The notes under the pieces are model-generated. The model saw only the letters and a list, made by a program, of their open reading frames with translations. It had not been told where the DNA came from and did no database searches. From assembly GCA_013339765.2 (NCBI GenBank), contig CM023448.1, positions 110,621,118 through 110,685,117 of the forward strand: DNA of 64,000 nucleotides, written 5' to 3'. The stretch's first letter is position 1. Every line of letters begins with the position of its first letter. The position numbers were made by a program, and so were the translations under genes. This document shows, one piece after another, positions 11,573-23,330 of this stretch. Source of the stretch: Haemaphysalis longicornis. Its lineage: Eukaryota; Arthropoda; Arachnida; Ixodida; Ixodidae.

Positions 11573-12729
11573 CCAGAGCTGCGGGAAACACTGCTGACCA
11601 CCTGTCGGCTGGTGGACCAGGCCCTTCTGGTGGCCCGTGTGGGCAAACGGCTAGAACAACACATGGATTCCCGGACTAGGGTTCCAGTCCCACTATCACG
11701 ATCATTAAAATGTTTTAAAGCAAAGCTTTCTAGCTCTACTAACCAATGCTTTCTTCGCGGCGCGCATTGACAAGAAACTCCCAACGCGGCTGAGGAGGAG
11801 GAGGGCCGGTGTAGATGGCGCGGCGAATCGGCGCTATTACCCAGTGTTCCCCGCGCACAGCTGCCTGCTCACACCGGCGGGTGGGTCGGTGGTACGGCTT
11901 TGTTGTCTGCTTTAGCGACGGTTGCTTTGGGCCTGTTTTGGCGCAGCTTCGCGTCCATTGCGACCTTCCTGCGTACGGCTTGATTAACTTGTTCGACAGC
12001 ACCTCCTGGGTAACCCGGACCCGACGGAATTAAGTGATCGTACGACAAAGATACGTTAAGTATTGGTTTGCAGGGTGGTAAAACAAAATGTAGATACCAC
12101 ACAGACATCTGGCCGCTAGAGAAACTATACCACCTTGTGCGCACTGCATGCCACGAATGGGACTCCGTTTTATAAATTTGCGAATACCAATTCTGTTGTA
12201 TTTTAACAGCTAGGTATTACAAAAGCCGAAATGAGCAACTGCTTCTGATAAATAGCGATTTTAAAAGTTCCCTCTGCTTTCTCGAAATTCTCAAACTTAC
12301 TAAACTAACTAGTATAAATTGGTATAAATGGGACTCACTAAGCTCACATGCTGAACGGTTTTGGTTTCTGCGCTTGTGTCGCGCACTTGTGGAGCCCCGA
12401 CCCAGCACATCAGGATGGCTAGATGCCGCTGTCTCACCCTTCGAAAGACGACCCTCTCCGTTTTCTTTCTGCCGACGCACGGCCGGGCTACAACGGCGGC
12501 GTCCGCCGCTCTATCTCGGCCGTGGCCGACGCTGCTCCGTTCGGGAAACCGCCCCCGTGAATTCCAAGTAAAGGTTTGCAGAGTCTCTGGTTTTACTCTT
12601 TGTAGAGCCATGTGTGTGAATTCAAGTGGCGTCGCATGGGCAATTTTTGTCGGTGTGGTTTCAAGCTTTGCTTTTTAACCACCTTCATATCGTGAATTGC
12701 TCATGCCGGAAAGCACGACAGTGAAAGGC
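11573..12729. other. No gene recognised
   Basis: Short open frames on both strands around 12,220-12,680 show no recognisable domain. The sequence is moderately GC-rich. Confidence 0.35.
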
Positions 12730-13880
12730 TCAGCGCGTTACCCTACAAACGGCGGCGCGTTCTCCAATAGATCACTCTCGGCAACGCCGCCTGTATAAAC
12801 ATTGCCTAACGCGTGAGCGAAAAATGGCCAAACAGCCACTCTCCTGTTGCTCTCTCCTACCCTTCCCCGCTCCGTAGCTTTCCAGCGTGCTTTCGTGTCC
12901 GCCAGCCAGCGCCGCTTCTCGGAAACTATGCAAAATAGTGGAAAGTTTGTTTAGCGCTCCCGAGGCGGCGCTCCTACGCCTTCTTGTTTTTCACCATGCC
13001 TGTCTGTCTTGGTCTGTCACTGATAAAACTACCTTTGTCATGATGGAAAATCCCTTGCGCTGCCGCAGGCTGATGCCGGCTTTTCGCGCTTATCTACTCG
13101 GATCAGAGGCCCTGAAATTTTCTGAGTGGGGCATCCCTCCTCTATCCCCTCCGAATTTAGGTATTGTTTTGACCCCGCTGTTCGCACTCCGCATCGGTAC
13201 GCACTTCTAAAATTGAGGACTGTACTGTAGAAGCGCCCGGACAGCGTGGCAGGATCCCAGCTGCTTATCCTTTTGTTTCCTATAATTTTCTGAAGTTTAC
13301 AAGCACGTGATATTATTGGAAAGTAATCGCAGAAGTGAGCACCTGAACAAAAAACGTGCACGCAATTTTTTCTTCTCTAAATACTCCAGAAAGAAAAATA
13401 TCAGCAAAATAATGGCTGCCCCATCCGAAAATATCGTTTTTTTCTGTTAGCTATATGTCTACCCGACAATCAGTATGTTCTTACACTATTTCAGTCCGCC
13501 TCCGTCTTTATCTATGGAAAAATGCAGCAAGTATGAAGCGAGCGACACGTTGAACGAGATCCTCAGTGCGCCACAGAACTAGCGCCCCGTCGCGGCTAAA
13601 ATGTAAGCGAAACGACCCTTGAAGCCCAACAGGCAAGCTGACAGACACACGTCGTAGAAGTGGGTGCAGCGTTCGCGACTCGCGAGCAGTGACGTAAGGC
13701 GAAATGTCCGCCGGCACGCGCCACATAGCGGATCAGCGCCAGAACTAAGCGTCCCTACCCTTCCCATTGAAAAGCGCGCGACGCGTCAGGCAATGTTAAT
13801 ACAGGCGGCGTTGCTCTCGGTTATATGGTAGGGCACTTTGCCCAATCGTGCCCGGAGCGGCTAGAAGGAGGAAAGAAATC
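12730..13880. repeat. Pair of ~50-bp inverted repeats about 1 kb apart
   Basis: The sequence at 12,775-12,820 (CAACGCCGCCTGTATAAACA then TTGCC) recurs inverted at 13,769-13,820 (CAGGCGGCGTTGCTCTCGG on the plus strand), with the adjacent ACGCGT also shared. This could be the terminal repeats of a ~1.1-kb DNA element, but no transposase frame or clear target duplication was found. Two independent insertions in opposite orientation are an alternative. Confidence 0.5.
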
Positions 13881-14417
13881 ATTGGGTCACGTGATCAAAT
13901 CGTGACGTCACTTGACTTGTTTTCGAGCGCCTAGGGAAAACCACGACCGGCTTGGGGACAACGCCGAAGTAGGCACAGCATTTCCCTGGGTCCCCCGAGT
14001 GAACGATTTGCGCTGTCAGTACCCAGCGTGTGTTTGTGTTGATTGCTACGAAATGAAGCTGCAGATGCGTGAATATACCGTGAATGCTTGTGTTGGTGCG
14101 ATCTCCCTATCCGACATACCTACTGTGACATTTCAAGAGTGACTTGCAGCCTGTGCTCAGCGTAGATCAGCCATGCCGGTCTCCGGCGTTTGCTGTCACA
14201 GACACGGAAGAGCGAAAAAAAGGGCATCTATGCGCTCATTTTCCCAGCAAGGTCAGTAACATCGTTAATGTTTGTTGTAGTTTTTGTGTTTATACCACTG
14301 TACTGTATACCCTAAAGCTGCGTGAATTCTTCTTGCTTACGTGGCCGCCTAGCTCGGCCTGCTAGCTGTCACTCTCATCCCCGATCGTATTGTGGTGTTA
14401 ACGATTTTTGTATAAAC
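13881..14417. other. No gene recognised
   Basis: Contains short frames only; no repeat or RNA gene was recognised. Confidence 0.35.
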
Positions 14418-14594
14418 TTGAATCAAACTTAGCGTGCGCTGCATACTTGGGCGAGGCGCAGACACAGTGGAAAACTACAAACCAGACGTTGGCGCGCAAA
14501 CAAACCCCTGCTTCGTGTATCCAACGTACGTGTGGTTTCTTTTACCACTCCCTGTTTCTCGCCCAAGTATGCAGCACACGCTAAATTCAAATTA
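14418..14594. mobile_element. MITE-like element with ~27-bp terminal inverted repeats
   Basis: The left arm at 14,429-14,455 (starting TTAGCGTGCGCTGCATACTT) matches the reverse complement of 14,558-14,584 at 26 of 27 positions. Weaker similarity (TTGAAT) extends outward on both sides. The core of about 100 bp has no ORF. The target duplication is not clear. Confidence 0.75.
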
Positions 14595-15089
14595 CGATGC
14601 TATGTCCTTACACACTCCGGCCGCAGTTTCAAGCGCTTCGTTGTTCCTTTTGTGTAGGAGCCCATAACATTGCTCAAGTTTGATCAAACCGGTGGCGTGT
14701 ACTCCCCGAAGCGCTGTCCTGGATGTTAGAAGTGCAGTGCCTCGATCGTAAGTATGCATGTGATTGATAGCGTTAATCTCGCGAGTATGCCGTGTGCACG
14801 CATGAGAGTTGTAGCTCTTCGGGCAGTTAAATTGCGTTGCGGGAGAGGAATTGGAAACGTCGCTTCTGTACAGAGAACGTAAGGATATCGCTGCCAAAGG
14901 GGAAAAAAGCGTGAAACCGTGAGCCAAAAAAGACGCGAGAGGGAGAGAGAAAGAATAGACCAAATGACGGCGGCAGAATCAGACCATCCGAAGGGCTGTG
15001 AAGGTTACGCGGCATTTTGGGCCCTTTATGAGGAGGCACCAGGAGCAACTGTCAGTAAAGTGTACATTGAAGGGGAATGGAAGAAGCTG
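14595..15089. other. No gene recognised
   Basis: A purine-rich AGAGAG patch lies at 14,936-14,955. The 15-mer GAATGGAAGAAGCTG at 15,075-15,089 is the left target duplication of the adjacent SINE. Confidence 0.4.
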
Positions 15090-15321
15090 ATTGTAGGGTT
15101 TAACGCGCCGACGCAACGCAGGCGATGAGGCGCGCCGTAGTGGAGGCCTCCGGATTAATTGTGACCACCTGGGGATCTTTATCGTGCGCCGAAATCTCGT
15201 ACACACGGGCGTTTTTGCTTTTCGCCTCCATCAGAAAAGCGGCCGCCACGGCCGGGAATCGAAACCGCGACCTCGTGCTCAGCAGCGCAACGCCTTAGCC
15301 ACTGAGCCACCGCGGCGGGTC
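15090..15321 (-). mobile_element. Ruka-like SINE, with 15-bp target-site duplication
   Basis: This is the same family as 3,785-4,078 and clearly alignable throughout. GAATGGAAGAAGCTG occurs at 15,075-15,089 and 15,322-15,336, so both element ends are fixed at base level. On the minus strand the tRNA-like head starts at 15,321; the B box carries one change (GGTTTCGATTCC-like). The 3' end at 15,090 lacks the long AAATCAAGC-type tail seen at 3.8 kb. The perfect duplication argues for a recent insertion. Confidence 0.92.
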
Positions 15322-15432
15322 GAATGGAAGAAGCTGCGTATGGGACAAATGGTATGTTGCAGGGCATAAAACCTTTGAAAATTTGAAAGCGCACAAATAA
15401 CGTGTACAGGCAGGAGGGGCACACACAAGCAC

Positions 15433-15940
15433 TTACTGGCAACTGCCGTTTTGTTGAAAAACGCGAAATTTATATGCGACAGAAATAATAGATTGAAGAA
15501 ATATGGTACCGATTAGCGCGTGCTCCTGCCCGTGTAGAGTGATAGACAATTTGCTGACACACTTGTTACTATGTTCATTGATAAAGAAGGCCTCAATCAC
15601 TTCCCTAACAATCTGATCATTATGCCTGTACAACACCACAGTCTCATCAAACAAAGGGTGACACCGCACCCACACTTTTTATAATGTGCAGGAAGATTTG
15701 CGTCTGTTGAATTCGTTATCGTAAACAAATGCTCTGAGATGGACGCTTAGACAGCGTCCTCTCTGGCCCACATATACGGACTTACATGACAACAGAATTC
15801 TGTAAACCATGCCAATCGTACAACGAACTAAAGGCTGCGCATGGTTAACACCGCACTCGTTCCTCCCTTCCCTCGGACTATCCTTGTTATTAACAATGCG
15901 GCAGAGATTGCCCACTTTTGCTTTTGCAGAAAACAACACA
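15433..15940 (-). pseudogene. Penelope-like element fragment, GIY-YIG endonuclease region
   Basis: One minus-strand frame is open from 15,939 to 15,433 except for a single in-frame TAA at 15,679-15,681. It reads GMVYRILLSCKSVYVGQRGR, the two halves of a GIY-YIG nuclease core (GxxY...YVGQ-GR), then HPLFDETVVLYRHNDQIVRE and VIEAFFINEHSNKCVSKLSI, matching the C-terminal endonuclease of Penelope-like retroelements as I know it. In intact elements this domain cuts target DNA for insertion. The reverse transcriptase part that should lie upstream (above 15,940) is not seen, so this is a C-terminal fragment. Confidence 0.75.
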
Positions 15941-16633
15941 CAGGACGATGCGCTGTGTGTTCTTTTTCTTGTAGTGGGTTGTCCTGTGTGGTCTTATTCC
16001 TTGTGGCCGTCTTTTACGCATTTTGTTTTTCAAAGATGTATTATTAGCTTACCCAACTTTCAGTTGTTTTGACACAGCATTTAATCCTGTTCCTGCAGCA
16101 TCTGCATAAGAGGGTTTCCAGTGAAAAAAAAAGTGCTTGGGCCTCGCCCCTACGATGTTGGTGCAGGGCCTGGAGGGCAAGCCTTGGTCTACATCCTTTT
16201 TGGGTACCCATGGAAAGCAGGTGAATGCCTCCACAAGTGGCTGTTTTTGTGGTACACTCGAAATTAGCAGCAGGCAGACTGCGTGTGTTCGCAGACCACC
16301 CTGGTAGTATGACAACCAAATATGTAGCTGTGGCCTAGTTACTGACGGGAACACTTAATAATAAAAAATCAACTGCCCATCTGCTGAAACGACAAAAACG
16401 GGGGAAGTGAAGCTTTGCAAAATCAAGTCCAACACCAAATTAACCAGCCCAGTACTGAGCACCTGTTCCTTATCGGGATGGTCTGCTGCACTGCAGTTGT
16501 GCTCTCTAGAGCTTTACTGATGCAAGCAATCAATGACCTTCCGTAGCGTACAACCATTGTCGTTAGATGGAGGTGTGCATTTTCTGTGTAATTTTCCACG
16601 TCCATGCAAATCCAAATTGCTTCGACTGTGCTG
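15941..16633. other. No gene recognised
   Basis: Short minus-strand frames near 16,049-16,354 and 16,423-16,665 show no recognisable domain. Confidence 0.35.
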
Positions 16634-16800
16634 GAATGGCGCAATGGGATAGACGTCAGCTTCATAACATGAGGGACCCAGGTTCAGTTCAGATCACGGG
16701 AAGCGTTTTAATGTTTTTTCACTTGACCCACGATCGTCATCATCAAAAAAAGTTGATTTTCCTGCAGTGCATTTTAAGTGGACTACAGACACATCAAGGA
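16634..16800 (+). mobile_element. tRNA-Met-like SINE (copy 3, clearest)
   Basis: The head reads TGGCGCAATGGGATAG (A box), GTCAGCTTCATAACATGAGG (anticodon arm with CAT flanked by CTT and AA), then CCCAGGTTCAGTTC (degenerate B box). GTCAGnnTCATAAnnTGA is characteristic of elongator tRNA-Met. The body follows: GAAGCGTTTTAATG, CACTTGACCCACGATCGTCA, TCATCA, GTTGATTTTCCTGCAGTGCA. This copy shows the family's origin; copies at 556 and 9,921 share the body. Confidence 0.75.
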
Positions 16801-19800
16801 GAGGCTGGAAGCTTCACTTTATTAAATGAAACAGTACCAAGTACAGTATGTGCGTGATGCTTAAGCATTGTGCATGAGCCAAGCCAGGGAGGAGTGGTTA
16901 TAGGTTAAATCCTTGTAAAGAAAAGTCACAAAAAGTTCAATGTTAATCACTGAGCTTGCAAACTTGTCATATCTAAACTTGACACTTTATTGTACCAGTC
17001 TTTCATGCTCAGCTGAAGAATAGTTGACAGATGGGGGCAACAACTGGCAGAAAGGACCATTAGCACGCAGTTCATGTGTCTATGTAAATATTCTAAAAAA
17101 GTACTGGTATGAAATTTTTGTGTTACATTTTTTCCCATTGCTATGGGCGCCTATCAGCCCAGGAATGATAGAATGGAACATTAGATAGTCGACCTCAGGG
17201 TATATAATTATTTTGAGCCTTGTTTATTCGGGTCAGCTTCGGCTTGGACCAAACGAACACCAAGGCGGCCGCCATGAGAGAATGGCACTCTTGATGTCGC
17301 TGTTCTCATCTCATCATGGTCAGACTGTATGCGCGCCCTAGAGTGACCCAAGCTGGCCGTGGCCGCACGCGTCTGGACCGCACGATATCAGTCCCAAAAC
17401 TCTGACATTATTCCCAAGGCAGTGCAGCGTGCACCATCAGCAGCCAGTGTGTTGGCTAAGTCAATGGAGCCCTGATGTCGGCAGTTTGGGGCGAACTGCA
17501 TGGCGAGGCACCCCACGTATCTTGCTTATGCCAGTGTCGAAAGAGTATCCATTCGGAGGTTTCTTGTGATTGCAAATATTAAAATTGATTTAAAATATGT
17601 TATACTGAATGGTTGCTACTAAAATCTGCAGCTACAAATGAAACTTTTTGCATAGTTATCTTAGCTTTGATATATCAAGTACTCCTTTAAGTAGAGCCTA
17701 ATCATGCTATAAACGTTTAATAGTGGTGCTATTCCTTTAAGGTATTTTTTACTTGTTTTAAGCTGACTTGTTTTTAGTTTGGAGTTAAGAGAGACCGCAA
17801 CATTCTGGCCGCTCATTTCTGGCCATCAGTATTTCTGAGTTGTTCTTCAAAACATTTTTTGCTCGGCACTTCTCTGAAATGTCGAGGACACCTAACTGAA
17901 CTTAGTCATGATTAATGCATTATCGTGCAAAGGTGAAGCAATCTCCACCCTTGCACTCAACTGGCAGAGCATCATCTTTACATCAGAAAATGTTTTGTTT
18001 TGCCGAATCTTTGCCACTTCGGACCACTATATAATCTGCTGCACACTTAGGAGTGCTCTCCAGCTTAATCAGCCTTAGCTGTCAGAGGAGTGAGAGTAAG
18101 AACTTTAAAATAGTGTTAGAAATAAGCACAATACAATAGCTTTCTTTTTTGTAACATCTTAACAGGTCGACCAACCTCATTGCGACTGTAGGATGTGACT
18201 TGTTCATAGAATGGCAAAATCAGAAAAATAGAGACGAGCAAGTAAGTCATCGTCGCACGACAGCTTCTGCGACACCTAAGTTAAGCTGCCTGCAATTTAC
18301 GTGCAAATAAAATTGTATTCAAGATGTTTACAGTTTTATTGCCTGGTTCAAAGAGGCTGGTATACAAAATTTTGAGGAAAGCTGGAGTTGACCGTGTTTT
18401 TATTTGTATTAGGAAATGTGTGGACATGTGCCATTTTATTATTTCTTTTATAAATTTTTAACTGCTACAGGAACGTAAATTTGTAGATGTAGCACCATGT
18501 ATTTGGTGTTCTATGTTTATTTATTCAAGATACCCTTATGCCCCACGGGCATTAATGAGGGGTGTGATACCTGAGCAGATTAAAAGAAGAATAATAATAT
18601 AAGAGAATTCTGCCACGTGCGTACAAGAAAAAATAAAGAAAAAAGATACAGCAGAAATGTCAGTGTCCACACGCATACTAAAAAACATACACGCAAGGAA
18701 CACAAGAATAGTGTACTGGGTTTCAGCTGTTTGTTCATTTCAATGTGAATGGGAGGCTCCTAAGGAAATATATGTAGTGCTTGACCACTTTTCAAAATGC
18801 TATTTCTTTTTTACTGTTCAGTGACAGAGATCTCAACACGCATCTGGATGCACCTACAACGTTTGTGCTGAGCACCTCTGATATCTGTCGTCTTCTATGG
18901 CCGTGAAACTGGGAATAAATAAAACTAAAAACTGTCTCCTTCATTTGGTATAACTCCTTTTACATTGTGCAGAAACGTGGAAATAACATGGAGGACAACA
19001 CACAAGCACTTGCACGTCATCGTCCCCTGGTCACTTATCTGGTATTTATGCTGCAGTTTAAACGAACTGCCAGGTAGCCGATATTCACAACCATTTCAAG
19101 TTGTACCTCTCAAGCTGAAAAGTTATGTCATTTGTCCGAGGAACATGTTAGAGGTCTTCACAAGAAGACATTATTAAAGAGTGAGATGCTACACTGCAGG
19201 TTCACTTACAATAGCAGGTTCTAAAGATTTTGCATATTTTAATACTGGCCTTCACATCTGCTCTTGAAGCCTGTAAGTTGGAAGCAATCTAATGCTTGCT
19301 TTACATCGGTCACTATAAAGGGCTAGTGTCATAGCAATCAAGCATCCTGCAATAACACAAATTTGTTTATACTTAGAGCCACGAAATAAGCTACGCTACC
19401 GTCTATCGCCAATAAATGTGCATTTTGGAATGACCACATCTGGAAACTGACTTGAAGGGGCAATATCTCATCCAACGTTTCTTTTTACTTTAAAAGTGGC
19501 ACACTGCACAAGTAAAACTGCTATTGCGATAACTGTTCTCCCGGGTACACGCGCGCTTGTACGAAATCTCGCAGCCGTGAACGGAATTTCTCTTTGATTT
19601 TCTCATCGTCCTTGAAATAAGCAGAAACTTAAACGCAGAGGTAATTAAGTGTCGGAGAACTAATGAAGAAGACGTCCTCCAAGTCTGATGATTGGTTGGT
19701 GCGGGGCAGCATTACTATTAGGGCCACACAAAGGCGAAAGAAATGTTTAAGTTTATAAGAATAAAGGAACCAGCGCAGGACAAACTCGGGGCGACACCGT

Positions 19801-19829
19801 GGACATGGTCAAGCAGGCACGCTCCGCAT
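16801..19829. other. 3-kb AT-rich stretch without a recognisable gene
   Basis: This is the most AT-rich part of the left half. A TTTATTTATTCAAGATACCC block at 18,516-18,535 followed by a GGGCATTAATGAGG segment resembles the reversed 3' end of a LINE (an AATAAATAAA-type end on the minus strand), but this is weak. GAGCCACGAAATAAGCTACG at 19,377-19,396 is an isolated piece of the repeat seen at 29.7 and 62.5 kb. No RNA gene is visible. Confidence 0.4.
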
Positions 19830-20569
19830 TAAAAAAATGGCCGCGTATCTGCTCCTTTCGTTGCAAATGTCGTCAAAAGACGATAGCCTTTGTAGACATT
19901 TGCCAAGGCAATGCCCCCCCTTGCTTTCCCGCTCACCTCTCATGTTGTTCCTGTTCCGTCGAGCTCATCCCAAGGTAAACACACTAAAGTTTTGCGCAAG
20001 GCGATTTGAATTTACCGCGTTACACTGCTACACGCCGGGTTACTCGATGCCAGCGCTGCAGTACGGCAGAGACGCGAGTGAATCAAGGCGGCCGACTTCA
20101 AGGTTTATAGAGCCGCGTTGCCGTGCTACACGTGCGTTCCAAACAGAAAGTGTAACCTAGCTAGTGGAACCTTTCGTTGCTGTTGCCGCGTGATTTCTCA
20201 TATGACGCCAGGAGGTGGCGGTTTTCTGCAGTCGATGTAGAATATCATTTGCTATCGAAAAACCAAGCATCCATGAATTTTTTAATAAAGGAACACTGTA
20301 AATGTCCCTTGTGTACTAATTCCCTGTCTTATATTTGCGTAATGTCTTGTTCTTGTTCAACAAAGTTGACAAATATGTCAAGTTGACGAAGTTGACAAAG
20401 TTGACATAAACCGGGCTTAGACTTTTACATTTGGCTGCGAGTATATAAGACTATTTCGCAGGATCAATTTTACTTTGGCCGGGTGGCTGAATCACAGACA
20501 GACAGACAGACATACAGACAGACCAAAATTTCTTGGTTTAACTAGCCCAAGAAAGACTATCGTCTTTAA
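19830..20569 (+). mobile_element. Dispersed ~750-bp repeat family, copy B
   Basis: It starts with an A-run and TGGCCGCGTATCTGCTCC, has GTCAAAAGACGATAGCCTTT close to its start, an internal CAGA/CATA tetranucleotide patch (20,496-20,524), and ends AAGACTATCGTCTTTAA. It is the most diverged of the three copies. An AAGTTGACA tandem array (20,361-20,408) has expanded where the other copies have a single GTTGACAAGTATG. Confidence 0.75.
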
Positions 20570-21189
20570 AAAAATTGTTCAGCAAGATACCCGTAAAAAT
20601 TGAAGTAATTACAAAAGGAAGCGTCAGTTCCAGCCGTTTCTTGCGTCGTCTGCTGCGAGACACTGGCCATCGCGTCCTCTTTTTGGAGGAGGCGATGCTC
20701 TGGCACTCAGCTTCTTACAGGGAATTCCCTAGGAGGCGACGCGCGAAGCCACATCAAGCCTGCTCGCTGCAACAACAAATTCCCTAAATGTCCCTAACTT
20801 TTGTCCCCAACTGGCAGTAGTTTCAGGAGCCAATCAAAACGTGGAATAATTTCCTCCTTTTAGCCGCATGCAATCGTGCCATGCGCTAGCTCTTTTCCTT
20901 CCGGCAGTAGCGCTCACTGTGGCAGACTCGGGCAGCCAAAGGGGCCTCAGTGCATGCTTGCTCCTTCCGCCCCGTTACGAATGTTGTCGCAACTGGGGTA
21001 ACGTTTCTAAACAATGGCGTCATCTGACGTCTCGGCCAACCAAATAACGTTATGCGGCGCTTCACACGTCTATAAAACTGCTCCGCTTTTTCCGTCAGTA
21101 GTGTAGACATATTGCCACGCAGTGAAGAACGAATCGAGGTTCTTGTATAGAGATAACGTTTATTTGTGCCAACTTGGTCCCCCAACTTG
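20570..21189. other. No gene recognised
   Basis: No domain or repeat was recognised. Confidence 0.3.
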
Positions 21190-23330
21190 ACAAGCAGAAA
21201 ATACAGGCGACGAAGAAGCACTCAACAAAGTGACACACACTGTCCAGCGCCTGCAAATTGAATGCCGCTGCGTTTGCCTTGCAAGCATTTGTCTCCGAAG
21301 AGTGGTCTTTCTGGAAACATCGAATTAGATCGAGAACATGGTCGACCAAAGAACTGTCTAGGTTTATGACAACAAGGTGAAAGGTGAGTAGATGAAGGGC
21401 TGTTTTGTAGGCTTTCCGTACTAATATGTCAAGTTTTGTCAATTCGGCGGGTTTGAGTGCAACATACGGTGTCCCATAGGTAATGCGACTAAGTAGCAGA
21501 GCTTGTATGAACTTGCAAGATTCATTCTCCCTTAGGCCTGAGTGTTGGTGGCTTACACGTTGAATCAGATGAGTAAACTGGGCGCATATTGTGTTGAGAT
21601 CAGGGACAAGGGCAGCGCAAGAGCAATCATGATGAAAAGGAACGCCAAGAATACGTAAAGTGGGCACTTGGGTGATAGGAGTTGTTTGGATCTTCAGATT
21701 CGGATTCAATGGGGGTTCGGGAGGTCTACCTTGTGTGCGCAAGCGAAGCATCAATACTGCAGATTTCTCGGCTTGACAGCGTAGCCCTCGTGGTGTGAGA
21801 TGCGTTTTGATGGTATTTATGGCTTGCTGTGTAGTGTGCCTTGTTGGTCTCCAAGTGACCCTTGAGTTGTCCACAGCGTGGTGTCGTCGGCATTGTAAGC
21901 ATGGTAATGGTTTTGTATGCGATAGAGTTCTACGGGTACATGAAATAAATCAATATTGAAGAGGACAGGTGATGTAACGTAGCCTTGGAGTACCCCGCGT
22001 GCAGGTATGCCAAAAAGGGGAATGGGCCGAGTCGAAGTGTGGACGTTCGGTTGTGGAGGAAATCCTTGCCGTAGTTGAATGTTCGATGGCCGCAGTGTGT
22101 AGAGGCAAGATTGTCCAGGATTGCAGAATGGTATACGTTATCGAATGCTACCTACACGTGGAGAGTCAGGATCATTCTGGGGTGACTGCGGCTAAGGGTT
22201 TCGGTTACTTGCTCTTTGAGTTGTAACAGCACATATCGAGTGGATAGTCCGGCACGAAAGCTAAACATGGTGTTGGGATACTGTCCGCTTGTTTCGAAGT
22301 GCATGGTGAGACGTATGCGTACGAAGTGCCCAAACATTTTGCCAACAGAACAGATAAGGGAGATAGGTCGGCGATTGTTGAGTCGTAGTGATTTGTGGGG
22401 TTTCAGTATAAGGTTGTAGAAACGAGGCATGGGCTCGGTTCACCGGATGTGGCTTCCTACATTTATTGATACGTAGGCCCGGTTAGAACGGGGAGCGGCA
22501 AAGACAAGCGACCGCCCGGGTGTGCAGTCGCGTTCGATCTGTCTGATGTGGCAAAGCTGACGTGCCAGTCCAGGCACTGCTGATGATGATGGTGGGGATG
22601 ATAGTGGCGATAAATGCAGATGATGATAACGCAACTAAAAATGTGATATCCCCTCTTGTCCACTGTGCAGGCAATGTTCCGGCCTCTCAATGTTGATTGA
22701 AGTGGTCAAGCAGGGCTTGTACGGTTTCCTCGCCGACATTGCGGTGTAGTCAGTTGGTTATTCGGTCGTTGGTTATTTGGCGCTGCTGTGTTCTAACATT
22801 TGTAGTATCTGATAAAGTTCTTCGATAGTGAACGTGGAGTCCAGCCTTAGAAATATTTGGTGGTAGGTATTGAGATTCGTGGCTAAAAATCTTCCGTCGA
22901 ACTAATTTGTAGGAGTTTCTAATTTGATAAGGCTGAGGTTCGTATCAGTCGGTGAATTCGGTGTGAAGTAACGGTGCGCGTCGGCCGTGTCTTCTTTACG
23001 CTCAGCGTACCTTAAAGCTGGTTGATTAAAGACGCCCAGTTCTGCTTCTGTAAGGTTTTGGAGAAGTCTTAAGCTTGTTGGTTTAGGACAGAAATATGTC
23101 GCTGTAAGCGTTTATTGGGCTTTTGTTTGCGTCACCACCGAGTAAAACTCTGCCTTGGTTCCCAAATGTGGAGGAGATGCGGGTCTGCTACTGCGTGTTC
23201 CGTCGTCAATGACATCGTGTGGGCATCGTGTGCTTGCGCAGTCGTTGCTCGATAGCATCAATCCATGTGGCGACGCTGGTAGCAAAACATAATCAAAACA
23301 CCTTCGCAGCAGTATGAAATTTCTCGCGAG
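21190..23330 (-). pseudogene. I-clade-like LINE, reverse transcriptase region remnant
   Basis: On the minus strand, from high to low coordinates: a linker with WIDAIEQRLRKH (about 23,260) and PASPPHLGTKAEFY; an RT block NNRRPISLICSVGKMFGH with SFRAGLSTRYVLLQLKEQV (22,380-22,200); GVLQGYVTSPVLFNIDL (about 21,985-21,935); AYNADDTTLW (21,900-21,871), where the catalytic YADD has become NADD; then the thumb and connection IPQVP-like TQVPTLRILGVPF and ALLLSRITYGTPYVALKPAE up to about 21,400. The block order is that of I/Jockey-superfamily ORF2. Frame changes, stops and the damaged catalytic box make it inactive. The part below about 21,340 does not look like LINE. Confidence 0.75.
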
